Notes: generated from the sequence alone by a model not told the origin. 64,000 bases of DNA from Bacillota bacterium (GCA_009711615.1 VENI01000005.1:558001-622000); one strand, 5' to 3'. Shown: positions 47,215-56,735, numbered from the stretch's first letter. Translations and numbers: made by a program.

Positions 47215-48979
47215 TGTTTTGGCCCCCTTTCATTATGGCTCCCTGGCTGCATACACTGATACACAGTTCGCATCCATTACAGTGGATAGCGTTTAATGTA
47301 ACCACCCCGTCTTTTTCGGAGATGGCCGGACATCCCAGATTTAAGCAAAGTCTGCACCCCATGCACATATTAACATCTAATGTGACAGGTTGTTGCGGCT
47401 CTTTATTCAACAGAGCACAGGGGCGGCGAGCAATGATTACCGAAGGCTCCTGGGCTGCTGTTTCTTCCTTTACAATCTGTTCAAATTTTGTTATGTCAAT
47501 TGGATCTACCACCTGCACCCGTTTTACTCCCAGGGATTTCACCAGTCCCTCAAGGTCGACTTCATTGGCCGGTTCTCCCATTAGGGTTTTACCGGTAGCG
47601 GGGTGTTCCTGGTGACCGGTCATTGCGGTGGTACGGTTATCTAGGATTAATACGGTAGCACTACCACCGTTGTAGACGATATCCATCAGTCCGGTAACCC
47701 CGGAGTGCAAAAAGGTGGAGTCACCAATTACGGCCACTGTTCTATCTTTGTTGGCTGGGTTTGCCAGTGCCATTCCGTGGGCCATGCCAACACTAGCGCC
47801 CATGCACACGCAGGTATCCATCGAGGTTAGCGGAGGCAGGGAACCCAGTGTGTAACAGCCAATGTCACCGGTTACGGTAAGGTTTAGTTCTCTAAGAACA
47901 TGAAAAGCAGCCCGGTGCGGGCATCCGGCACAAAGCACCGGTGGCCTTGGGGGTATTGTGGGAGCATCTGCGTCCGGCAGATTCACCTCATTATTATGGT
48001 ATTTTTCATTCACTTCTATATTATTGTCTTTAAATGACTGGGCAACTATTCTGGGGTTTAGTTCGCCAATGTTGGGCAGCATGTCCTTTCCGTGGACTGC
48101 CAAACCCATGGCTTTAATTTGGGTTTCCAGGAATGGGTCCAGTTCTTCTACCACTATTAATGTTGACACTTTTGATGCAAAATCTTGAATTAATTTAGCC
48201 GGCAGCGGGTTGGTCATGCCCAGTTTCAGTACTGATGCCTGGGGCAATACTTCCCTGACATAATGGTAGCTAATACCACTGGTAATTACTCCGATTTTTG
48301 TGTCATCCCAATGTATTTTATTTAAGATGCTATTTTCGCTGTATTGCTGCAGTTTCTGCAAGCGTTCTTCCACATGCACCCTGCGGCCGCGGGCATTTGC
48401 CGGTGTCATTACGTATTTTTTGGGGTTCTTAATGTATTCTTTGTTAGCTAGTTCTTGACGGTCTGTGGTTTCTACCATGGTTTGTGAATGATTAACTCTG
48501 GTGGTGGTGCGTAACATTACAGGTGTGTCAAATTGTTCGCTTAGTTCAAGGGCACTGGCCACCATATCTTTGGCTTCCTGGCTGTCTGATGGTTCCAGAC
48601 AGGGGATTTTAGCCATTAAAGCATAATAACGGTTGTCCTGTTCATTTTGAGAGCTATGCATGCTGGGATCATCGGCAGAGAGTAATACCAAACCCCCGTT
48701 GACCCCGGTATAGGAAAGTGTAAAAAGCGGGTCGGCGGCAACGTTAACACCTACGTGTTTCATGGTTACCAGCACTTTGGATCCGCCCACCGATGCACCA
48801 ATTCCCACTTCCAGCGCCACTTTTTCGTTTGGTGACCACTGGGCGTAGATATCTGGGTACTTGGAGAATATCTCCAACGTTTCGGTGCTTGGTGTGCCAG
48901 GATATCCCACTCCTACTTTCACTCCTGCTTCATATGCTCCACGAGCAATTGCTGCGTTACCTGACATAAGTTCTTTCAA
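47207..48979 (-). CDS. iorA: Indolepyruvate ferredoxin oxidoreductase alpha subunit
   Basis: The 590 residues include the pyrimidine domain (GNAAIARGAYEAGVKVGVGYPGTPSTETLE), the TPP-binding domain with TGDIGCYTLGSLPP and the GDSTFLHSGVTGLMDIVYN (GDS...N) motif near 400-420, and a C-terminal ferredoxin domain with two clusters (CMGCRLCLNLGCP and CNGCELCISVC, near 545-580). It oxidises aryl pyruvates from transamination of aromatic amino acids. It forms a unit with iorB and is next to a phenylacetate-CoA ligase gene. Confidence 0.95.
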   Translation of the reverse strand: MKELMSGNAAIARGAYEAGVKVGVGYPGTPSTETLEIFSKYPDIYAQWSPNEKVALEVGIGASVGGSKVLVTMKHVGVNVAADPLFTLSYTGVNGGLVLLSADDPSMHSSQNEQDNRYYALMAKIPCLEPSDSQEAKDMVASALELSEQFDTPVMLRTTTRVNHSQTMVETTDRQELANKEYIKNPKKYVMTPANARGRRVHVEERLQKLQQYSENSILNKIHWDDTKIGVITSGISYHYVREVLPQASVLKLGMTNPLPAKLIQDFASKVSTLIVVEELDPFLETQIKAMGLAVHGKDMLPNIGELNPRIVAQSFKDNNIEVNEKYHNNEVNLPDADAPTIPPRPPVLCAGCPHRAAFHVLRELNLTVTGDIGCYTLGSLPPLTSMDTCVCMGASVGMAHGMALANPANKDRTVAVIGDSTFLHSGVTGLMDIVYNGGSATVLILDNRTTAMTGHQEHPATGKTLMGEPANEVDLEGLVKSLGVKRVQVVDPIDITKFEQIVKEETAAQEPSVIIARRPCALLNKEPQQPVTLDVNMCMGCRLCLNLGCPAISEKDGVVTLNAIHCNGCELCISVCSQGAIMKGGQNNA

Positions 48980-48998
48980 AAGGGTACACCTCCAAAAA

Positions 48999-49213
48999 TC
49001 AGTATTCAGGAGTCAGTAGTCAGGAGTCAGAATTAAAACCCCTTCTGACTACGACTCATAATTTTAACTTTTCTGTCTAGTTATATAATAACATAATTAA
49101 ATACAATTAAGGCATTTAGAATTTAATACGTCCCAAGAATATGCTTCCATTAATCTTTTTTATAACTTTCATAATAGCCCAATACTACTAACTACTGACT
49201 CCTGGCTTCTGAT
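48999..49213. repeat. Opposed heptamer arrays between paaK and iorA
   Basis: Direct units 48999-49032 and complement units 49180-49213. The complement arm overlaps the last ~9 codons of the CoA ligase gene. Confidence 0.75.
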
Positions 49214-50504
49214 CCCGTTTATCAATCACCCTTTTTGCCTTGCCTTCATAACGCTGCAATGAACCCGGTTCAACCAGTTTTACTTTGGCTTTTAGAGATA
49301 GCACGCTGCTTAAACGGCTTCTCACTTTGGCTTCCAGTGCTTCTAGGTCTCTAAAATTACCGGTAAAAGCACTTCCTGCAGGTTCAACCTGTACTTCCAT
49401 GGCATCAAGATAGCCTCTTTTAGTTAATATAATCTGGTAATGTGGTGATATACCATCGGTTTCCAGTAATACGCTTTCTATTTGTGAAGGAAATACGTTT
49501 ACCCCGGATATTATCATCATGTCATCGGTACGTCCGCTCACTTTACTCATCCGTACTGTGGATCGTCCACACTTGCACGGTTCAGGGCTGAGCCTAGTAA
49601 TATCCCTTGTACGATAGCGAATAATGGGCAGCGCTTCTTTGGTAAGACTTGTTATTACTAGTTCACCTTCTTCACCGTAATCCAGCACTTCCCCTGTTTC
49701 AGGGTCAATAATTTCCACTAAGAAGTGATCTTCCGCAATATGCATACCGCAGGTTTCCAAACATTCTCCCGCCACACCGGGGCCGATAATTTCACTGAGA
49801 CCGTAATTATCGGTAGCCTTAATTCCCCATGTCTTTTCTAATTCTACCCGCATGCTATCTGTCCATGCTTCAGAACCAAATAGGCCCACCTTAATTGGCA
49901 GCTTGACCGGATCAATACCCATTTTCTTGGCTGTTTCCGCCATATGCATGGCATAGGTTGGCGTACTGATGACAGCGGTGGTTTCAAAGTCTTGCATTAA
50001 CATTATCTGTCGTTCGGTGTTTCCGGTGGATGTAGGGACCACCATGGCTCCCACTTTTTCCAACCCATAGTGCAAACCAAAGGCACCGGTAAACAAGCCG
50101 TAACCAAAGCAAACCTGAGCAACATCTTCATCGCTAACCCCTGCCATGGTAACCATTCTGGCCACCAGTTCCGCCCAAGTGTTAATATCTTTTTGGGTAT
50201 AGCCTACAACGGTGGGTTTACCTGTGGTGCCGGATGATGCATGAATACGTACTATTTTATTCTTGGGTACTGCAAACATGTTAAAGGGGTAGTTTTCCCG
50301 CAGGTCTGTTTTTACGGTAAAAGGAAACCGGGATATATCCTTCAGACTTTTGCAGTCTTCCGGCTTTAATCCCTGCTGGTCAAACTGTTCACGGTAAAAT
50401 GGTACGTTTTGATATACATTTTTTAAAGTTTGTTGCAGCCTAGCCAGTTGGAGTTCTTCCAACTGGCCACGGCCGATGGTTTCTCTTTCCACATTCCAGA
50501 TCAT
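49188..50504 (-). CDS. paaK: Phenylacetate-CoA ligase family protein
   Basis: An AMP-forming aryl-acid CoA ligase of 438 residues. The ATP-binding signature is [18 protein letters not shown] near 90, with [17 protein letters not shown] near 235, YRTRDITRL and [20 protein letters not shown] in the C-terminal part. PaaK activates phenylacetate. Beside IorAB it could interconvert aryl acetates and their CoA esters. The start is the ATG at 50504. The C-terminus KPGVSS is encoded by heptamer repeat sequence, which has extended or replaced the original tail. Confidence 0.93.
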   Translation of the reverse strand: MIWNVERETIGRGQLEELQLARLQQTLKNVYQNVPFYREQFDQQGLKPEDCKSLKDISRFPFTVKTDLRENYPFNMFAVPKNKIVRIHASSGTTGKPTVVGYTQKDINTWAELVARMVTMAGVSDEDVAQVCFGYGLFTGAFGLHYGLEKVGAMVVPTSTGNTERQIMLMQDFETTAVISTPTYAMHMAETAKKMGIDPVKLPIKVGLFGSEAWTDSMRVELEKTWGIKATDNYGLSEIIGPGVAGECLETCGMHIAEDHFLVEIIDPETGEVLDYGEEGELVITSLTKEALPIIRYRTRDITRLSPEPCKCGRSTVRMSKVSGRTDDMMIISGVNVFPSQIESVLLETDGISPHYQIILTKRGYLDAMEVQVEPAGSAFTGNFRDLEALEAKVRSRLSSVLSLKAKVKLVEPGSLQRYEGKAKRVIDKRDQKPGVSS

Positions 50505-50530
50505 CAAGTAACACGTCCTTTAAGTGAAAG

Positions 50531-52048
50531 TTACGCTTTTTGTTCTCCAGTAGCCGGTTTAGCTACCAACTTCCTATCCACTTCGCCAAAAACATAGTCC
50601 AAATGTTTTTCAGGAAGTGGTTTTGTTACCATGCTCACCACCGGCACCACCAGCAGTGATACTAACATTGCCGCGGAGCCCGCTGTTGGTATTAAAGCAG
50701 AATTCATGGTTGAAATAACTACTGATATTGTCAAGCCGGAAAGTGCCCCAGCCCAAGCCCCAGTTTGCGTGGTGCCACGCCAGAACAACCCGTAAATATA
50801 TGGTGCCAAAAAGGCTCCGGCCACTGTTGCCCATGATAGTGCCATCAGGCTTAGTATTATTGCCGGTTTTAACAGTGCCATCGCCAATGACAGCGCGATA
50901 AATACGCCACACAGTAGACGCATTATCATAACACCTTTTTTATCTGACAGATTTGGCATCACTGTTGGTAGAAGATCTACCGCCACCGCTGAACTAGAAA
51001 CCAGCACTAAGGATGCCAAAGTTGACATTGATGCTGACAGCACCAGTATTAATATTATCGCTGCCACAAACTCCGGTAACACATTATTTATCAACTGGGG
51101 CATTAACAGGTCTACAGTTGGTTGACCGGTAACTGAATCCACCGGTAATTTGTTAAAGAATAACCGGGTAAGGGAACCAGTGAAGTAAGCGCCAGTGGTA
51201 ATCACCAATGCAAAGGCAGTGGCCACTATTGTAGCAGCTTTTATTGATTTTTCGTCTTTAATAGCGTAAAATTTTTGCACCATTTGTGGTAGTCCCAACG
51301 CCCCTAAACTGGTTAGTATCACCAGTGAAGCCAATGGGAGCCACCCCGGCGGCCCAACCATTTTGGTTAGCCCTGGGTCTATGGCAGACAGTTTTTGTGT
51401 TGCCGATACCAACCCTCCCACTTCTGGTGCTTTTAAAACGTACCATATTAATAGCACTACGCCAAAGATCATCACACACCCTTGAACGAAGTCTGTTAAT
51501 GCCATGGCACGGTATCCACCCATTATTAGGTACATTGCAGTAAGGGTGGCCATACCTGCAGCTGCATATAGGTATGGAATACCAAAAATTTGTTCAAACA
51601 AATATGACAGTCCCATATAAACCGATGCCGAGTAAGGGACCATAAAAATAAAAATGACCAACGCCGCGAATATCTTCATGCCCGGGCTTTGATACCGGAC
51701 ACTTAGAAACTGGGGCATGGTCATGGTGTTCAATCTAGTGGTAATTGCTCTGGTACGCTTGGCCAGTATCATCCAGGCTAGCAAGCTACCCAGCAGGGTG
51801 TTTCCTACTACTATCCACAGGCTGGAAAGGCCAAACCCCCAACCCACTTTACCGGCGTACCCGATAAAGATTACTGCAGAGAAGTAAGTGGTTCCGTATG
51901 CAAAGGCAGACAGCCAAGGGCCAACACCCCGTCCACCTAGCAAGAAATCATTTACTGTACTGGATTTGCGCATGTTAACAAGCCCACAGTACAGCAAAAA
52001 GCTGACAAAAAGAAGTAACAATAAACCTTTAATCATAATCCTAACCAT
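50531..52048 (-). CDS. Sodium:solute symporter (SSS family)
   Basis: The 505-residue protein has about 13 membrane helices. SSS features are DFLLGGRGVGPWLSAFAYGTTYFSAVIFIGYAG at the N-terminus (TM1 region), GYRAMALTDFVQGCVMIFGVVLL near 180-200, and ASMSTLASLVLVSSSAVAVDL near 340-360. It is closest in pattern to PanF-like members, but substrates of this family cannot be told from sequence. A carboxylate or amino acid is likely here given the catabolic neighbours. A second ATG at 52036 is a possible start. Confidence 0.88.
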   Translation of the reverse strand: MVRIMIKGLLLLLFVSFLLYCGLVNMRKSSTVNDFLLGGRGVGPWLSAFAYGTTYFSAVIFIGYAGKVGWGFGLSSLWIVVGNTLLGSLLAWMILAKRTRAITTRLNTMTMPQFLSVRYQSPGMKIFAALVIFIFMVPYSASVYMGLSYLFEQIFGIPYLYAAAGMATLTAMYLIMGGYRAMALTDFVQGCVMIFGVVLLIWYVLKAPEVGGLVSATQKLSAIDPGLTKMVGPPGWLPLASLVILTSLGALGLPQMVQKFYAIKDEKSIKAATIVATAFALVITTGAYFTGSLTRLFFNKLPVDSVTGQPTVDLLMPQLINNVLPEFVAAIILILVLSASMSTLASLVLVSSSAVAVDLLPTVMPNLSDKKGVMIMRLLCGVFIALSLAMALLKPAIILSLMALSWATVAGAFLAPYIYGLFWRGTTQTGAWAGALSGLTISVVISTMNSALIPTAGSAAMLVSLLVVPVVSMVTKPLPEKHLDYVFGEVDRKLVAKPATGEQKA

Positions 52049-52239
52049 CCTCCCATACTTCTTATAGATTTATTAAATTTTAAAAAAACTGTTTGTTCTT
52101 CCCCCTTCCATACTACCGTACTACTTAAAAATAATCTTGAGGTTTATAAAAAATTATACAATTTTGCAATATTGTAATTCTATATTTATATGCAAAGTCC
52201 TTCTTTTATGACAGTGTTTTTAATGTCTAATTTCTGTAA

Positions 52240-53406
52240 TTACCTTTTCTTCACAAAAGAAGCTATTCTCTTTACCGCCTCTGTTAAGTCCTGCAGGGAT
52301 GTGGCGTAGGATACCCTTACATAACCTTGCCCTGAGGGGCCGAAGGCATTGCCCGGTATTAGCGCCACCTTAGTTTCCTTCAACAGTTCCTCGGCAAATT
52401 CTTCGGAACTCATCCCGGTTTTTTGGATACTTGGAAAGGCATAAAAGGCTCCGCCTGGCTCAAAACAGTCTAATCCCATTTCATTAAAGGCATTTACCAC
52501 CATCTTGCGTCGTCGGTTATACTGCTCAACCATTTTGATCATTGCTATCTTCCCATTCTTCAGTGCTTCCATTGCTGACATTTGTGCAGTTATCGGTGCA
52601 CAAAGCATGGTATATTGGTGTATTTTTGTCATGGCAGCAATGAAGTCTGGATTAGAAGCCGCATAGCCCACTCGCCAACCGGTCATGGCATATGCTTTAG
52701 AAAAGCCATTTAGTAATATGGTACGCTCTTTCATACCGGGCAGTGTTGCAAAGCAAATATGTTCGTCTTTATAGGTTAGTTGATCGTAAATTTCATCTGA
52801 TATAACTATTAGGTCGTGCTGTTTAACCACTTCCGCAATGGCCAGTAGGTTATCTTTGCTTATGGTAGCCCCGGTGGGGTTGTTGGGGTTACATAAGAAC
52901 AATATTTTAGTGTTGGGGGTAACAGCTCTCTCCACCATTTCCGCCGTCACTTGAAAGTTGTTTTCTATGCTGGTATTTAGCGGCACCGCTTTTCCGCCTG
53001 CTAAAGTGGTACATGGCATATAAGAAACAAAACAAGGTTCCGGTATTAACACTTCGTCACCCGGTTCCACTATTGCTCGTAGTGCCAAATCCAGCGCTTC
53101 GCTAACCCCAACAGTTATTAACAGCTCACTTTTAGGATTGTATTCAATGTTATAGCTATCTATTAGGTATTTGCTGATTACCTGTCTTAGGGCAGGCAAT
53201 CCTTGGTTAGCAGTATAAGTGGTATAACCCCTTTCCAGAGAGTACACACAGGCTTCTCTAATATGCCAGGGAGTTACAAAATCTGGTTCCCCCACTCCCA
53301 GGGAAATTACGTCATCCATTTCTGCAGCCAGGTTAAAAAACTTACGGATTCCTGAAGGGGGCATATCTCTTACAGTGCTGTTTAAATATTGTTGCCAGTT
53401 ACTCAT
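52240..53406 (-). CDS. Class I/II PLP aminotransferase
   Basis: The 388 residues of fold type I contain ISLGVGEPDFVTPWHI, YTANQGLPALRQVISKYL, NPNNPTGATISK (about 173-184), and the PLP-lysine segment LLNGFSKAYAMTGWRVGYA near 232 with the final Arg in YVRVSYATS. The MetC/AspC-like family I-gamma includes aromatic and aspartate transaminases. Specificity is not clear. Its start overlaps the lrp-type gene stop by four bases (ATGA), so both are translated together. Confidence 0.93.
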   Translation of the reverse strand: MSNWQQYLNSTVRDMPPSGIRKFFNLAAEMDDVISLGVGEPDFVTPWHIREACVYSLERGYTTYTANQGLPALRQVISKYLIDSYNIEYNPKSELLITVGVSEALDLALRAIVEPGDEVLIPEPCFVSYMPCTTLAGGKAVPLNTSIENNFQVTAEMVERAVTPNTKILFLCNPNNPTGATISKDNLLAIAEVVKQHDLIVISDEIYDQLTYKDEHICFATLPGMKERTILLNGFSKAYAMTGWRVGYAASNPDFIAAMTKIHQYTMLCAPITAQMSAMEALKNGKIAMIKMVEQYNRRRKMVVNAFNEMGLDCFEPGGAFYAFPSIQKTGMSSEEFAEELLKETKVALIPGNAFGPSGQGYVRVSYATSLQDLTEAVKRIASFVKKR

Positions 53407-53891
53407 GGTGAAATCACCAACCTGCGATCAGTTTCATTGTCATCCAGTATTCGGCCATGTTTCTTGTATGTTTTTAACACAAAGTGGGTGGCAGTGCTTA
53501 ATACATGTTCCATAGTAGCTAGTTTGCTGGATACGAACTGGGCCACATCTTTCATGGTCTTACCTTCCAGAAAAACAACCAGGTCATAATCCCCAGACAT
53601 TAATAGCACGCTGTGAACCTCTGGAAAACGGTATATTCTTTCGGCAACCGCGTCAAAACCCACCTCTCGTTGTGGTGTTATTTTTACTTCTATAACAGCA
53701 TTTACTTTTTCGTCTTCAACTTTGTCCCAATTGATTACCGTCTGGTACCCAGCAATAATACCTTTCTGCTCTAGATCCTCAATTAGCTTTTGTACTTCTT
53801 CCTCTGGTATATCAAGAAGGGTAGCAATTTCATCATTAGTAATTTTTCCGTTTTGTTCTAGTAATTCTAGAATGGCCTTATCAAGCTGCAT
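53403..53891 (-). CDS. Lrp/AsnC-family transcriptional regulator
   Basis: The 162-residue regulator has an N-terminal winged helix (KAILELLEQNGKITNDEIATLLDIPEEEVQKLIEDLEQKGII) and a RAM/AsnC ligand-binding domain (VNAVIEVKITPQ...VHSVLLMSGDYDLVVFLEGKTMKDVAQFV). These proteins sense amino acids. The start is the ATG at 53891 with AGGAG nine bases upstream. The frame extends to 54041 through repeat sequence, which I exclude. It is the first gene behind the T-box leader and probably controls the coupled aminotransferase. Confidence 0.9.
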   Translation of the reverse strand: MQLDKAILELLEQNGKITNDEIATLLDIPEEEVQKLIEDLEQKGIIAGYQTVINWDKVEDEKVNAVIEVKITPQREVGFDAVAERIYRFPEVHSVLLMSGDYDLVVFLEGKTMKDVAQFVSSKLATMEHVLSTATHFVLKTYKKHGRILDDNETDRRLVISP

Positions 53892-53916
53892 AAAAAAACA
53901 CTCCTTTCTCTTTTTA

Positions 53917-54019
53917 GACAAGGGGACGGTTCTTTTGTCTTTTCTTTGGCGGAGGGGACAGGCGAAACGTCCCCTTGTCCCCGTCGTCCCAGGACAGACA
54001 GGAGAACCGTCCCCTTGTC
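53917..54019. repeat. GGGGACGG-type inverted repeat between T-box and regulator gene
   Basis: GACAAGGGGACGGTTCT (53917-53933) and its complement (54003-54019) form 17-bp arms. An inner inverted repeat GGGGAC...GTCCCC occupies 53954-53974. It lies between the T-box terminator and the lrp-type gene and would be transcribed in the leader. Confidence 0.85.
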
Positions 54020-54041
54020 TGTGTGTGTGCGGGCGCAGCAT

Positions 54042-54300
54042 AAAAAAATCGCCCCTGTATAATACAGGGGCGATTTTGCTCGCGGTACCACCCTAATTTA
54101 ACCACAATAAATATATGGCTCTCTTGACGGGTAACGGCGGTTTTTCGCCGGCGGAACTTACTATTTTTTCAGTTCGCAGCTTCTGGGTGGCCTGGATTTA
54201 TTTCTTGCCACCGGGCTTACACCATCCCCGGTTCGCTGAGGGAGAAACGTGTCCTTATTCCCAATCATCACTTTTTAATAATGATGTTTAAATTTTCACT
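54042..54300 (-). promoter_or_regulatory. T-box riboswitch leader
   Basis: The canonical T-box sequence AGGGTGGTACCGCG (54094-54081 on the minus strand) is followed by an intrinsic terminator (54042-54077; AAATCGCCCCTGTAT with its complement and seven T residues). Upstream, stem I shows the conserved CCGGGGATGGTGTAAGCCCGG distal loop (54211-54230) and a lower helix GGAAT/GTTCC. Thus uncharged tRNA should allow readthrough into the lrp-type and aminotransferase genes. The specifier lies around 54158-54172 in TGAAAAAATAGTAAG. AAT, ATA or AAA are all possible, so the amino acid remains open. Confidence 0.9.
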
Positions 54301-54348
54301 TTCCTATATTAGAGCAGTATAGCAAAGGTACGGGGTTCTGTCAATAAC

Positions 54349-55743
54349 TTACATTGTCAAACGTCCTTCTGGGGTATCCACCAGCATCATTACTTTTTCC
54401 CGTTTGCCGGTATCAGCATTAACGTAGACCATGAAGGTGTTTTGATTAATATCGCCTACGAATTCCCAGCACAGAGCTTCTTCGGTATTAGGTAGCGGAA
54501 TTACAGCCTGTCTGGTGGTTCTTACTTTCATGTGTTCATTCAGAGTGTTTTGGGCTTCTTCTTTACTTATTTTGGGTTTTCCAAATTCTCTATCTTCTTT
54601 ATGGTTCATCCAATATTGAGCTGCATCAAACCCTAATATTTGACCTTTATCTAGAGCAACCGTACATTTTACTTGATCCGGGTAGATCATTATATCATCC
54701 ATTTTGCTGGCAAATTGGATTGTTACCATGTCACCTCGTTTTTGGAAGAATGTGTCTTGCATGTTTTCGTATCCACGCTCTGCCAAAAACTGCTTAGCTT
54801 TTTCTGTGGCTTCTTCTACTGTCATACCACCGGGACCTACTTCTCTACTGCCTAGATACCAAATTACTTTACCACCTTGCATGCTAACGTCACAGTTGAA
54901 TTTTGCCCGGTTGTTGTTGGCGTTGTCGTTATCATTATCATTATTATCGTTATTTCGAGGAACCAGCTGCACAGTGTAGGCACCAATGCGCCCTTTGTTC
55001 TTACCAGCAACTTTTGCAGTATAGTCTCTATTGTTAACATCTACAAAGTTAATTGCTATTTGTTTTGCTTTTTCGGCAGAAATTTTATCTCCTTTTAAAG
55101 CTTCTGGCTTCCGCTTTTCCAAGTGATCTGAAAATGGACCGTCGTATATTAATGTGGGATATGTCTGCATGTTTTTATTTATGGATTCAAAGTCACGGGC
55201 TGCCCCCGCCCCTTGGCCCTTTTCAATATCTTTCTTAGCCCCGGCTTGTAGTTCACTCATTGTTAATTTGCCATCTATCAGCCGGGATTCCATATCGTTT
55301 AAGTCTTTGTTCAGGCTAGATGCCTGTCTGTATAAACGATTTAAAGTATTCCAATGCTGCTCTTTAAGTTCCTCACTGTCTACAACTTCTCTTGAGATGG
55401 TATAAGCATAGTCACCAACTTGAGCTAAAAATTTTGCTGTCCTCTCTGTGAGCGCCGATGAAACCGGTAGTTGGGTTAGATTTTCCTGTGCCATGTCAGA
55501 ACGGAGCCATATTTCTGAGAAGATTGCTGCGTCCTCTCCTTGACCACTGGCCACTAGGCTTTTTGCCAGGGATGTTTCCAAATTGTTAACATGAGCCTTT
55601 GTGTTAAAGAATGCCATTTGGTATTTATTATTTAGAAGTACTTCTAGGTCTTGACGGGCCTCATATTGGCGGTAACCCCAAAAGCCTACCGCTGCTATTA
55701 AAGCTACGCTTAGTAGAGCAACTGCACCAATTCTTTTATTCAC
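54349..55743 (-). CDS. ypeB: Germination protein YpeB
   Basis: The 464 residues begin with an uncleaved signal anchor (about 5-24) and continue as a helical region and two PepSY-like domains (about 230-330 and 370-460; EKAKQIAINFVDVNNRDYTAKV, KISKEEAQNTLNEHMKVRTTRQAVIPLPNTEEALCWEF). A low-complexity Asn/Asp run (NDNDNDNANNN) lies near 275. YpeB is needed for localisation and stability of SleB in spores. It follows sleB after 17 bases, the usual operon. Confidence 0.94.
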   Translation of the reverse strand: MNKRIGAVALLSVALIAAVGFWGYRQYEARQDLEVLLNNKYQMAFFNTKAHVNNLETSLAKSLVASGQGEDAAIFSEIWLRSDMAQENLTQLPVSSALTERTAKFLAQVGDYAYTISREVVDSEELKEQHWNTLNRLYRQASSLNKDLNDMESRLIDGKLTMSELQAGAKKDIEKGQGAGAARDFESINKNMQTYPTLIYDGPFSDHLEKRKPEALKGDKISAEKAKQIAINFVDVNNRDYTAKVAGKNKGRIGAYTVQLVPRNNDNNDNDNDNANNNRAKFNCDVSMQGGKVIWYLGSREVGPGGMTVEEATEKAKQFLAERGYENMQDTFFQKRGDMVTIQFASKMDDIMIYPDQVKCTVALDKGQILGFDAAQYWMNHKEDREFGKPKISKEEAQNTLNEHMKVRTTRQAVIPLPNTEEALCWEFVGDINQNTFMVYVNADTGKREKVMMLVDTPEGRLTM

Positions 55744-55760
55744 TAATATCCCTCCCTATG

Positions 55761-56516
55761 TTATATTCCAAAGACGTGATCACCAAATTGTCCGGTAATG
55801 GTTCTACTCCAAATCCACTTAGATACAGGTTTGTATGGGTTCCAGAAGAACAGTGCACCACCGGTTGGGTCATAACCGGCTATAGCTTCTCTGGCCGCCT
55901 TTACGGTTTCATCTGATACAGCCCTGTTATATTGCCCATTACTAACCGATTCAAAGGCTAATGGTTGGTATACTACACCCGAAAGAGTGTCAGGAAACTT
56001 GGGACTGTCAACCCTGTTAAGCATAACCGCTCCCACGGCCACTTTCCCTATGTAGGGTTCGTCTTCTGCTTCACCAGCTATCACTTTTGCCAGTAGCCAT
56101 TCGTCTCCACGACTTACATTAGTACGACTTGTATCCTTTTTTTCTTGGTTGCCACCCTGGTTCTGGGCCACATTTTGATTGGCTTCGGCATAGGTTGGAT
56201 TAAAGCCGAGGGCTTTCCAGGTATTTTGCCCTATTACCCCGTCAACATTTAAACCGTTTTTTGCCTGAAAATTTTTAACTGCTTGGAATGTGTCTGGACC
56301 ATATATTCCATCTACAATTCCATCATAATAACCCCAATTACTTAGCTTTACCTGGGCATTAATTACATCATCGCCCCGGCTACCCCAGTAAAGGGTTTTA
56401 TCTTGTGCATCGGCTATGTCTAAAAACATGGAAACGCTGGCCAATGCCACGGTAACCAGTAATACGCCGATTACCATCTTCCATCGTGCTTTGAACAAAT
56501 TAATCATATTTATCAC
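55761..56516 (-). CDS. sleB: Spore cortex-lytic enzyme SleB
   Basis: SleB is a lytic transglycosylase that degrades spore cortex at muramic-delta-lactam during germination. The 251 residues have a signal peptide or anchor (about 13-33), a peptidoglycan-binding domain (about 40-105, LYWGSRGDDVINAQVKLSNWGYYDGIVDGIYGPDTFQAVKNFQ), a Gln/Asn linker, and the Hydrolase_2 domain (about 137-251) with the catalytic Glu in IAGEAEDEPYIGKVAVGAVMLNRV. Confidence 0.95.
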   Translation of the reverse strand: MINMINLFKARWKMVIGVLLVTVALASVSMFLDIADAQDKTLYWGSRGDDVINAQVKLSNWGYYDGIVDGIYGPDTFQAVKNFQAKNGLNVDGVIGQNTWKALGFNPTYAEANQNVAQNQGGNQEKKDTSRTNVSRGDEWLLAKVIAGEAEDEPYIGKVAVGAVMLNRVDSPKFPDTLSGVVYQPLAFESVSNGQYNRAVSDETVKAAREAIAGYDPTGGALFFWNPYKPVSKWIWSRTITGQFGDHVFGI

Positions 56517-56601
56517 CCCAATTTAATTTTTTTCTAGCTTTATTTTGTCTTGTTTGGGGGGTTTTTATTTATAAAATTAGCGATTAAAGAATGTGAAATA
56601 C

Positions 56602-56626
56602 AGAATTCAGACGTCAAGAGTCAGAA
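56602..56626. repeat. Short heptamer array
   Basis: Degenerate units (CAGAATT, CAGACGT, CAAGAGT) between cbiA-type gene and sleB. Confidence 0.5.
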
Positions 56627-56634
56627 TAAAAACG

Positions 56635-56681
56635 TAAAAAAAGAGGGCGAACTCTAAATATATGTTGAGTTCTCCCTCTTA
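56635..56681 (-). terminator. Terminator downstream of the CbiA-type gene
   Basis: AAGAGGG, interior mismatch, AACTC, loop, GAGTT, CCCTCTT followed by seven T residues on the minus strand. Confidence 0.8.
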
Positions 56682-56711
56682 TTATTTCAGTTATACGTTA
56701 AATTATAGCAT

Positions 56712-56735
56712 TGGGCCCGATGAATCGAGCCCCTA
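56712..56735. repeat. REP-like hairpin with one stem mismatch
   Basis: GGGCCCGAT, GA, ATCGAGCCC, CTACGG. One C-A mismatch in the stem. Confidence 0.7.

Noticed and set aside
53867..54105. Minus-strand frames across the T-box terminator and GGGGACGG repeat
   Set aside because: They consist of hairpin and repeat sequence; the longer regulator start at 54041 was rejected for the same reason.
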